A DNA stretch of 13,064 bases, from assembly GCA_031265715.1 (NCBI GenBank), contig JAISCG010000007.1, positions 1-13,064 of the forward strand, given 5' to 3'. The notes under the pieces are model-generated. The model saw nothing but the letters and a program-made list of their open reading frames with translations, ran no database searches and was not told where the DNA came from. The position numbers were made by a program, and so were the translations under genes. This DNA is from Holosporaceae bacterium (GTDB taxonomy: Bacteria > Pseudomonadota > Alphaproteobacteria > UBA3830). Below are positions 8,401 through 13,064 of the stretch, in pieces; the stretch's first letter is position 1, and the number at the start of each line of letters is the position of its first letter.

Positions 8401-8610
8401 AACGGTTTGCTCAAGGGGAGCCAGCACCGATTCGGAAATTGTTTCCGCGGACGCTCCGGGATAGCTGGCCGAAATCATGATCGAGGGTGGAGTCAGATTC
8501 GGATATTGATCCACCGGAAGATTGTTTATCGATACAAAACCGGCTATCACTATAATAAGAGAGACGACGGATGCAAAAATCGGTCTGTCTATGAAAAAAC
8601 GAGAGAACAT
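5479..8610 (-). CDS. RND multidrug efflux pump, inner-membrane subunit (HAE1/AcrB type)
   Basis: This proton-driven antiporter takes amphiphilic compounds from periplasm or membrane and passes them to the outer-membrane channel. At 1043 residues it has the AcrB length and architecture: an N-terminal membrane helix (about 10-28), a large periplasmic loop, membrane helices at about 340-500, helix at about 540-560, second periplasmic loop, and helices at about 875-1030. Landmarks are FFIDRPIFA at 5-13, VDQYPNLTPP at 33-42, the proton-relay pair Asp410-Asp411 in VVDDAIIVIENVERL, Lys941 in GLSSKNAILIVEFA, the arginine-rich RFRPIIMTSLAF near 971-982 and GAGCASRHSIGTGVIGGM near 994-1011. All residues needed for proton coupling appear present. 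The start lies two bases after the fusion-protein stop, with AGAGG eight bases upstream. Confidence 0.97.
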   Translation of the reverse strand: MFSRFFIDRPIFASVVSLIIVIAGFVSINNLPVDQYPNLTPPSIMISASYPGASAETISESVLAPLEQTVNGVEDMIYMNSVASGNAGTSSTQVFFKVGADADKAMINVNNRVQMVMASLPEDVRKYGVTVMKRSSAILKMICLCSDDDRYDASYLGNYALLNIVDDLKRLDGVGDASVMNGNAYSIRIWLRPDKLAKLGLSTSEVAAAVAAQNSQRAAGAIGKKPTNVKVEKSYLIVAQSRYSTVKEFEDIILRANSDGTSLTLKDVADIELGSQSYDVQAKTDGRDTTPIMIFLSPGANALATAERVDAKLEELAARYPKGIRHKTIFDTSNFVRNSVHEVIKTLLEAMALVFCVVLLFLKNLRATLIPCLAVPVSIIGTFAGMMMLGFSINTLTLFGLVLAIGIVVDDAIIVIENVERLMRTEKLSARDATVKAMDEVSGALIAIVLILCAVFIPVSFMGGLAGTMYRQFAITIAVSVVLSGICALTLTPALCAVFLQKHSEENAVEGRFFSRFDEMFSELTRFYTGSVEFFLRHLKTSLIVITLIVTATVTLFKITPGSLLPEEDQGVFFSCAIMDPAASLDRASKVTSKISGVMSGDPNIRESAYIAGYDMLSGTASTNAATMFFILNDWSTRERPDQSSKALAQKVMGIGAGVTDATVMAFCPPPIVGMSTTGGFEAYIQQTGNSDARALEGKVKEFIAAASKRPELARINTNFNASTPQFKMQVDNLKALSLNVPINEIYATMSATFNGMYINDFSKHGRGYKVMMQAKGDYRAHPEQINELYVKSATGAMVPMSAFVKLTPTVGSVIAERFNVFPAAKILGNPAPGYTSGEAIAAVEDVAREVLGDSFNLSWTGSAYQEKQVGSSSLSAVILGLLVVFLILAAQYESIRLPFAVILVVPFAMFGAIIAVFLRGFSNDIYFQIALVTLMGLSSKNAILIVEFATMLQKAGDSVFDAALKAARLRFRPIIMTSLAFVLGCVPLAISSGAGCASRHSIGTGVIGGMIGATFLAPLFIPLFYVLITGKNKNFKGENKNV

Positions 8611-8612
8611 TT

Positions 8613-9761
8613 TTAATTCCTCTCATCTTTTTTATCTTCGGATTTTTCGGCAACATTCACCTGTTGTCCGGGACGCGCCTTGATTATGCCTTCGGATATG
8701 ACCGTTTCCCCTTCCTTGAGTCCGGAATTGACGATGACTTTATCTCCGACCGATTCCGCTTCTATCGGACGCACTTCGACAATATTATTTTCGCTCAGCG
8801 TGTACACGATGGCCCCGTCGGCGGTGGAAATCAGGGCTGACGGCGGAATCACGATTGCATCGCAGTATTCGGCGCCGAGCAGTTTTACTCTCACAAATTG
8901 ACCCGGCAGCAGTAATTTTTGATTTCTGTCGTTCGGGATTTCCGCTTTTATGGAAACGCTGGAGGTTTGGCTGTCCTCGCTGCTGTCCACGAATATGATT
9001 TTACCGTTCTGAGGGTAAACGGAGCCGTCGGGCATGATCACTTCCACGAAGAAATTACCGGTTTTCGACAGTTTTATTTTTCCGTCCCGATAGCTCTTAT
9101 TCATTTTACTCCACACGCTTCCGGATATGGAAAAATTTACGTGCAGGGGGCATATTTGCACCATCGAAGTCAGCAAACTCGATTCGCCGGTCGGGGATAT
9201 TAAACTTCCGACGGATTGCGCCTCTTTTCTTGCGATTCCGGAAATCGGAGCTTTTACCTCCGTATATCCCAGGTTAATTTCCGCTTCGTGCAACGATCCT
9301 TCCGCAACTTTCATGTTCGCGCTTGCGCGTTCGTAGGCAGAAAGAGAATCGTCGTGTTCTTTTTGGCTGACTGCTCCGTCCTTGAATAATTTTTTCATGC
9401 GTTCGTAGTCCCGGGAAGTTCTGCGCAGTTCGGATTCGGCCTGGGCAAGCGTTCCCTGGGCTCTGGTCAGCGCAGCTTTGTAGGGCTCGGGATCGATTTC
9501 GAAAAGTTTTTCACCTTCTTTTATATATTGTCCTTCCTGGAATATTCGGGATTTAAGAATGCCTCCCACCTGGGCGCGTATTTGGATTTCCAGAGATCCG
9601 GTTATTTTTGCGGGAACTTCCACAATGAACGGAACGTCTCTTTTTTCCGCTCTGCTCACTCCGACAAGCGGCGAAGGAACCTGCACCTGCTGTTTTTCTT
9701 TGCATCCTGAAACAATCAGAAAAATTATCGGTAAAATACCGCTCCAAAGCTTTATCTGCAC
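8613..9761 (-). CDS. RND periplasmic membrane-fusion lipoprotein (HlyD/AcrA type)
   Basis: This adaptor bridges the RND pump and the outer-membrane channel. I place the start at a GTG (9761) because GGGAGG lies five bases upstream, giving 382 residues beginning MQIKLWSG. The reading frame extends to another GTG at 9785, which lacks a ribosome-binding site. The lipobox IVSGC puts the lipidated cysteine at residue 20. Then come a lipoyl half-motif (about 57-92, RAQVGGILKSRIFQEGQYIKEG in two pieces), a coiled-coil hairpin (about 93-162, many Ala, Glu and Arg), the second lipoyl half with YTEVKAPISGIA (166-177), a beta-barrel domain, and a membrane-proximal domain ending in the KEGETVISEGIIKARPGQ region. 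It is the first gene of the three-gene efflux operon. Confidence 0.94.
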   Translation of the reverse strand: MQIKLWSGILPIIFLIVSGCKEKQQVQVPSPLVGVSRAEKRDVPFIVEVPAKITGSLEIQIRAQVGGILKSRIFQEGQYIKEGEKLFEIDPEPYKAALTRAQGTLAQAESELRRTSRDYERMKKLFKDGAVSQKEHDDSLSAYERASANMKVAEGSLHEAEINLGYTEVKAPISGIARKEAQSVGSLISPTGESSLLTSMVQICPLHVNFSISGSVWSKMNKSYRDGKIKLSKTGNFFVEVIMPDGSVYPQNGKIIFVDSSEDSQTSSVSIKAEIPNDRNQKLLLPGQFVRVKLLGAEYCDAIVIPPSALISTADGAIVYTLSENNIVEVRPIEAESVGDKVIVNSGLKEGETVISEGIIKARPGQQVNVAEKSEDKKDERN

Positions 9762-9790
9762 GAAAACCTCCCAAACTAAACTCACAAGAA

Positions 9791-9822
9791 CCCGGGTAAA
9801 AGCTTATCTTACTTTCACCGGG
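9791..9822. promoter_or_regulatory. Operator-like inverted repeat upstream of the efflux operon
   Basis: The arms CCCGGGTAAAAG (9791-9802) and CTTTCACCGGG (9812-9822) are inverted copies apart from a small gap and mismatch, separated by nine bases that hold most of the -10 region. This placement suits a repressor of the TetR or MarR kind. No regulator gene lies in the window, so the binding protein is unknown. Confidence 0.4.
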
Positions 9823-9831
9823 CAAAGTCAA
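9803..9831 (-). promoter_or_regulatory. Candidate promoter of the RND efflux operon
   Basis: On the minus strand TTGACT (9826-9831) is followed after 17 bases by GATAAG (9803-9808), a fair -10 with four of six consensus bases. Transcription would begin near 9796, about 35 bases before the GTG start at 9761. It is the only promoter-like pair seen in the gap up to 9975. Confidence 0.5.
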
Positions 9832-9975
9832 TTAATATTTAGTTAATAACTCACCCGACGCATCGCAGGAACATCCACAAAGCGTGAGGAAAAACAAGGA
9901 TAACGCGACATCCTCAGCACCACATCCTTAACCAAGCAATTTTTTTTCCGTCGGCAACCAAAGTCCGGAAAGCAA
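9832..9975. other. Intergenic stretch between small secreted gene and efflux promoter
   Basis: I see no gene here. A six-base-pair stem (TTTCCG/CGGAAA, about 9949-9974) follows the stop of the small secreted protein, but it is not followed by a T-run in the direction of transcription, so I do not call it a terminator. Confidence 0.4.
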
Positions 9976-10416
9976 CTACGCCTTTTTCCAATAAAACTCG
10001 AATCGATCAACAAATTGTATTAATTCAGAATTTTCATCGAAGAAGTCCATCAACCGAATACACATTAATTTACTACATTTGGCGGTAAGATTACCACCGG
10101 GGGTATAGCTAAGAAAAGGATCATTCGTTGATTTTTCCGTACCTTTAGTGTCCTTGAATGTAATATGAACTACCCTCAAATGTGGAAGTAAAGAACAATC
10201 GGAAAGTACTAAACCATGTTCCGTGGCAAAGGATTCAATTTTTTCTTTCAAGATAGAAAAAGAATCGACAGTTTCTTGACCGGATGATACTTCCTGCATT
10301 ACGCCCTGATTCGGCAATTCACTCTGTCTTTCAGCTCCTTCCATTCCATAAACATCGCTTAACGTCAGAGCTACACAAAAACAACACAAACCGAACAATT
10401 GCAATATTTCCCTCAT
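9976..10416 (-). CDS. Small secreted protein, family not recognised
   Basis: The 146-residue product has a signal peptide (MREILQLFGLCCFCVALTLS, cleavage probably near residue 20-24). The mature part is polar and about 120 residues long. It has an N-terminal Gln/Glu/Ser-rich linker (25-50), then an alternating pattern that looks like a small alpha/beta domain: helix ILKEKIESFATEHGL, strand HLRVVHITFKD, loop DPFLSYTPGGN, helix near the end. Mature cysteines occur in SDCSLL and AKCSKLMCI. No catalytic motif is visible. The start is supported by AGGAAGG four bases upstream and by a strong promoter. It is monocistronic by position. The coding call is good; the function is unknown. Confidence 0.75.
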   Translation of the reverse strand: MREILQLFGLCCFCVALTLSDVYGMEGAERQSELPNQGVMQEVSSGQETVDSFSILKEKIESFATEHGLVLSDCSLLPHLRVVHITFKDTKGTEKSTNDPFLSYTPGGNLTAKCSKLMCIRLMDFFDENSELIQFVDRFEFYWKKA

Positions 10417-10447
10417 TTTTCCTTCCTTTTAATTGTTATTAGATAAA

Positions 10448-10476
10448 AATATACTACACAAAAAGACAAAAGTCAA
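10448..10476 (-). promoter_or_regulatory. Sigma70-type promoter of the small secreted protein gene
   Basis: On the minus strand TTGACT (10471-10476), a 17-base spacer, then TATATT (10448-10453). The start of transcription would lie near 10441, giving a leader of about 25 bases before the ATG at 10416. Confidence 0.7.
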
Positions 10477-10540
10477 GTAAAAATGTTTTTGCACCCGAAA
10501 AATATTAGGGCTTTTCCCGGATGAACTCTGTGAAAAAGAT

Positions 10541-11359
10541 TCATCGGTGGCATCCGCCGAAGGAAAAACACTGGGATACACTTTTTGATTTTTCCTCGGG
10601 AGGATTCACGTTTTCACTTTCCTTCGGTTTTATATCTTCAGGGGGCTTCTCTTCGGATTTTACATTTGCGTAACTTTTTGGCACATATTTTGCATTATTA
10701 TCGCTGCTTCCGTAGGATTTTATCCTATATTCTCCTGATCCTCCGTATCCTCTGCCTCGATAGTTGCGACTCAGGTAACGATTGGTTGCATCTCTCGGCA
10801 GGTATACATTTTTTACCGTGTATATTCTTTTCGAAGAATAGGCGGCGGATCTTCCGGATTTTCTTCGACGCTCCGATTTGCTTTTCGATTTATTTTGGGC
10901 ATCTTTTTCCTTCTTGCTTGCGCCGTCAGCCTCATTATCATCGTTGTTATCGACATCTTCTTTCACCGAATCTTCTTTCGTAGAATTCTTTTTCACGGAA
11001 TTTTCTTCTTCCGTCGAATCTTCTTCCTTCGATTCATCCGTTTGCTTTTTTTTAGATTTCCTCCGCTTTTTTGCATGGTCCACGTGTTTGTTTATGCTGA
11101 GAACATTGTCAACAATCGATCTCACGTGCTTTTTTCTGACTTGCGGAGGAATCGCCTTTGCTTTAGGTTCGTTATCGGCCGATTCTTCGGTAGAATCCTC
11201 TCCGTCAGAATTATCTGAGCTCTCTTCGCCTTCTTTACTTTCGGCTTCGTTGTTTTCTTCATCGCTTTGTTCTTCAAGGGAAAAAACGAGTTGTCGGGAA
11301 TTGTTTGTGTTTACTCCCAAAAATATTAATAAAAGAAATATCAATAAAAATCTAAACAT
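10541..11359 (-). CDS. Secreted, disordered, highly charged protein with basic clusters
   Basis: The family is not recognised. The 272-residue protein has a hydrophobic N-terminus (MFRFLLIFLLLIFLGV), either a signal peptide or a membrane anchor. Most of the rest is low-complexity: an acidic Glu/Ser/Asp stretch (29-64), a basic cluster KKRRKSKKK (97-105) that resembles a nuclear-localisation signal, a Glu/Ser/Thr/Lys repeat region (108-137, with DST, NSV and DSV steps), another basic patch ERRRKSGR (163-170), a Tyr/Arg/Gly-rich part with RGRGYGGSGEY (201-211), a Lys/Glu/Pro tail, and a final CFSFGGCHR with a Cys pair at 264 and 270. No enzymatic motif is seen. The ribosome-binding site is poor: only GGGTG about 13 bases upstream. 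A TATAAT lies six bases before the ATG, so the mRNA might be leaderless. Length, signal and ordered segments favour a real gene. Confidence 0.7.
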   Translation of the reverse strand: MFRFLLIFLLLIFLGVNTNNSRQLVFSLEEQSDEENNEAESKEGEESSDNSDGEDSTEESADNEPKAKAIPPQVRKKHVRSIVDNVLSINKHVDHAKKRRKSKKKQTDESKEEDSTEEENSVKKNSTKEDSVKEDVDNNDDNEADGASKKEKDAQNKSKSKSERRRKSGRSAAYSSKRIYTVKNVYLPRDATNRYLSRNYRGRGYGGSGEYRIKSYGSSDNNAKYVPKSYANVKSEEKPPEDIKPKESENVNPPEEKSKSVSQCFSFGGCHR

Positions 11360-11428
11360 AGCATGATTATATCACCCATATATTACTATGGGGTTAATTT
11401 TTACGACACAGAGAATTATTTCGGACAG

Positions 11429-11634
11429 CTTACCACCCGTCGGATCTTTTTTATCTGAAATTTAAATTTCCCTTTAAATCGTCTTTTTAAGTATTTATGG
11501 TAATATTTTTGCGTCATTGCGAGCGGAACGAAACAATCCAGGGCTTAAATTTAAGCAAATTTAAAATCTGGATTGCCGCGTCGCTTCTTGCAATGACGAA
11601 ATGAAACACTCAGTCAAATACGACGGGTAGTAAG
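11429..11634. repeat. MITE-like element with terminal inverted repeats, copy 1
   Basis: The 206-base element is bounded by CTTACCACCCGTCG (11429-11442) and CGACGGGTAGTAAG (11621-11634), which are inverted repeats with one mismatch in 14. Nested inside is a long palindrome: arms at about 11512-11540 (cgtcattgcgag...) and 11568-11598 (...cttgcaatgacg), with an AT-rich centre containing cttaaatttaag. A second copy in the same direction begins at 12947. No open frame or transposase is inside, and no clear target-site duplication is seen. The inner palindrome resembles a type common in Rickettsiales-like and other genomes (recalled, not searched). Confidence 0.8.
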
Positions 11635-11726
11635 AAGAGCAATTTTTTGTTAAAATCCGAGCCATATTTCAAAACGGCGAAGATTGCGTGAATCATTTTT
11701 CCCTGATTGTGGAATATTTTCGATGT

Positions 11727-11764
11727 GCGATGAAAACCTCACCGTTTTTTATCGCGCATTTTTT
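11727..11764 (+). terminator. Terminator-like hairpin on the plus strand without an assigned gene
   Basis: The arms GCGATGAAAAC (11727-11737) and GTTTTTTATCGC (11744-11755) pair around a six-base loop, followed by GCA and six T at 11759-11764. It has intrinsic-terminator form on the plus strand, while every gene in the window is on the minus strand. On the minus strand the hairpin lies after the stop at 11796 but lacks a T-run. Confidence 0.35.
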
Positions 11765-11795
11765 AGAAAACAATATCTTAGTTTCCCGATTTAAA

Positions 11796-12887
11796 TCATT
11801 TTTTAATAAAAACAAGGTATATTCCCGTACTATCCGGGAGACGCAGTGCTATGGGAGTCGAAACATTGAATTGTTTCAATTCATCGCTTTCCATCGCGCA
11901 AGCTTGGCTTCTGGTATATTCAAACAAAAGCTCCGGAGTTAGCTTATGATCCCGTTTATATTCCATATTAAACAAATCTTCAAAGCTCCATTTCTCTTGC
12001 AACTCCTCAACTACTAATTGGCATTCAAAAACACGACTATACGTCATTCCAGAAGAAGCAGGCTCCCAATTTCCAGCCTCATATATTTTTTTTCTCGCAT
12101 TCAGACTAAGTCTTTCTAATCTTTTATCACCCGGGTGTTTAACAAAAAAACGTAAACAATAGTACATAGGATCTATCATATTTCCCCCCCACGGAGCAGC
12201 AACGTATCCGTATTGAACACACGAATATACGTCGTTGGTTATAAATACGTCAAACAGTGTGTCTATCTCTCTTGCAGCTTCAATGGAAATACAGGGTGAG
12301 TTAAAAGAAGACACAAATATTCCTCCCGGACGCAGGACATCCCAAATGCCCCGCATTAGAGGTGCTGCAGCCGAAGGCATAACATTAGGTATAACATTGA
12401 AATCATCAACTATGTATCTGAAAGTTTCTTTTAATCCGGCGTTCAACATTAATTGCCATGTTAATACATCACAAGCATCCAGCCTGAGACCTACACCGAC
12501 ATCCCCAAATAAAACATCCATAAATATCCAATATAGTTGAGGAAATCTGTGGGCATATTCTTCTTTTACAATCCAATTATAAAGCTCGAGCCTTTCACGA
12601 TCTTCCTCGCTGATCAATGTATGATCATATTTTGGTCTTCCGGAATCTCCGATTACAAGACAAACCCCCATTTCACCGGGTGGTACTCCACGAACCTGTA
12701 ATGCGAAACTGTCTACTAACCTTTCCTTTTCTTGCGGAGACATTTTTCCGATGGCTTTGATAGCAGCGGATATATCACCATGCTGATCCATAGCCAATGT
12801 GTCCGCATATCCGACTACAAAAATCGTAAGCAATGAAAGACAGGCAATGCTTCTGAAACGCTCTATTATATTTATATTTTTTATCAT
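11796..12887 (-). CDS. Secreted protein, possibly methyltransferase-like
   Basis: I do not recognise a named family. With the start at 12887 the product has 363 residues. The N-terminus is a signal peptide (MIKNINIIERFRSIACLSLLTIFVVGYA, cleavage near 28). The mature part has weak features of a class I SAM-dependent methyltransferase: a strand-glycine segment CLVIGDSG at 76-83 in the place of motif I, DDFNVIP at 161-167, and VLRPGGIFVSSF at 184-195, close to the 'LkPGG' post-motif. The classical GxGxG is not seen, so SAM binding is doubtful. The C-terminal half is helical with conserved-looking aromatic residues. The start is chosen because GGGGAA lies six bases upstream and because the longer frame begins with a TTG at 12944 inside the -35 box. 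The gene sits between two direct copies of the MITE-like repeat. Confidence 0.75.
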   Translation of the reverse strand: MIKNINIIERFRSIACLSLLTIFVVGYADTLAMDQHGDISAAIKAIGKMSPQEKERLVDSFALQVRGVPPGEMGVCLVIGDSGRPKYDHTLISEEDRERLELYNWIVKEEYAHRFPQLYWIFMDVLFGDVGVGLRLDACDVLTWQLMLNAGLKETFRYIVDDFNVIPNVMPSAAAPLMRGIWDVLRPGGIFVSSFNSPCISIEAAREIDTLFDVFITNDVYSCVQYGYVAAPWGGNMIDPMYYCLRFFVKHPGDKRLERLSLNARKKIYEAGNWEPASSGMTYSRVFECQLVVEELQEKWSFEDLFNMEYKRDHKLTPELLFEYTRSQACAMESDELKQFNVSTPIALRLPDSTGIYLVFIKK

Positions 12888-12915
12888 TTTAAATTCCCCA
12901 ATAAACATGTTGTGT

Positions 12916-12944
12916 ATTGTAATAGAAATTTTTTTCAAAATCAA
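12916..12944 (-). promoter_or_regulatory. Sigma70-type promoter beside the repeat element
   Basis: On the minus strand TTGATT (12939-12944), a 17-base spacer, then TACAAT (12916-12921). The start of transcription would lie near 12909, about 22 bases before the ATG at 12887. The -35 box ends two bases from the terminus of the repeat at 12947. Confidence 0.65.
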
Positions 12945-12946
12945 GC

Positions 12947-13064
12947 CTTACCACCCGTTGGATCTTTTTTTATCTAAAATTTCAATTTCCATTTGAATTG
13001 TCTTTTGCGGTATTTATGGTAACACTTTCGCGTCATTGCGAGCAAAGCGAAGCAATCCAGGACT
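12947..13064. repeat. MITE-like element, copy 2 (cut by window edge)
   Basis: It begins CTTACCACCCGTTGG and follows copy 1 (11429 onwards) over 118 bases, with roughly one difference in five or six by eye, including the internal gtatttatggtaa and the first arm of the cgtcattgcgag palindrome. The direction is the same as copy 1. The right half is outside the window. Confidence 0.8.

Noticed and set aside
9762..9785. Eight-residue extension of the membrane-fusion protein to a GTG at 9785
   Set aside because: It has no ribosome-binding site; the GTG at 9761 has GGGAGG at ideal spacing and gives a cleaner lipoprotein signal.
10480..10540. Terminator for the disordered-protein gene around the CCCG-rich segment
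   Set aside because: The apparent CCCG/CGGG arms do not pair in the correct orientation and no T-run follows.
10878..11366. 162-residue Ser/Phe/Leu-rich plus-strand open frame
   Set aside because: It is the complement of the Glu/Lys/Asp-rich codons of the disordered protein; its composition follows from that low complexity.
11511..11598. Possible CRISPR unit or tRNA-like fold in the palindrome
   Set aside because: There is one palindrome only, no regular repeat-spacer pattern, and no cloverleaf arms or anticodon stem.
11688..11942. 84-residue plus-strand open frame near the repeat
   Set aside because: It overlaps the 3' end of the 363-residue gene and runs through the terminator-like hairpin; I see no convincing ribosome-binding site.
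12888..12944. N-terminal extension of the 363-residue protein to a TTG at 12944
   Set aside because: The TTG lies in the -35 box of a good promoter; GGGGAA plus a proper signal peptide favour the ATG at 12887.

Overview
All ten protein genes in this window lie on the minus strand. Gene families and repeats suggest an alphaproteobacterium of the host-associated kind (Rickettsiales or Holosporales style), but no taxonomic marker is present, so this is an inference. The support is a NodT/OprM-type outer-membrane factor, a dispersed palindromic repeat of the 'cgtcattgcgag...gcaatgacg' type, and many secreted proteins of unknown family.

Layout from left to right, which is opposite to transcription. 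At 1-1198 is a galU-ugd pair that makes UDP-glucose and then UDP-glucuronate; ugd runs off the left edge. galU has a clear sigma70-type promoter at 1227-1255. At 1335-3976 is a tandem pair of paralogous secreted proteins with an HExxH motif, each with its own promoter and ribosome-binding site. The two share a leader and signal-peptide block of 99 bases with one difference. At 4080-9761 is a complete tripartite RND efflux operon: membrane-fusion lipoprotein, inner-membrane pump, outer-membrane lipoprotein channel. A promoter sits upstream with an operator-like inverted repeat over its -10 region.

From 9976 to the right edge are three unrelated secreted proteins: a 146-residue protein, a 272-residue disordered charged protein with a nuclear-localisation-like basic cluster, and a 363-residue protein with weak methyltransferase-like features. 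The last is bracketed by two same-direction copies of a roughly 200-base repeat with 14-base terminal inverted repeats, which looks like a miniature inverted-repeat transposable element (MITE).

Functionally, the left end supplies sugar nucleotides for surface polysaccharide or lipid A modification, the centre exports small toxic molecules, and five of the ten genes encode secreted proteins without a recognised family. The points most worth pursuing are the duplicated HExxH family, the MITE-flanked secreted gene and the disordered secreted protein.
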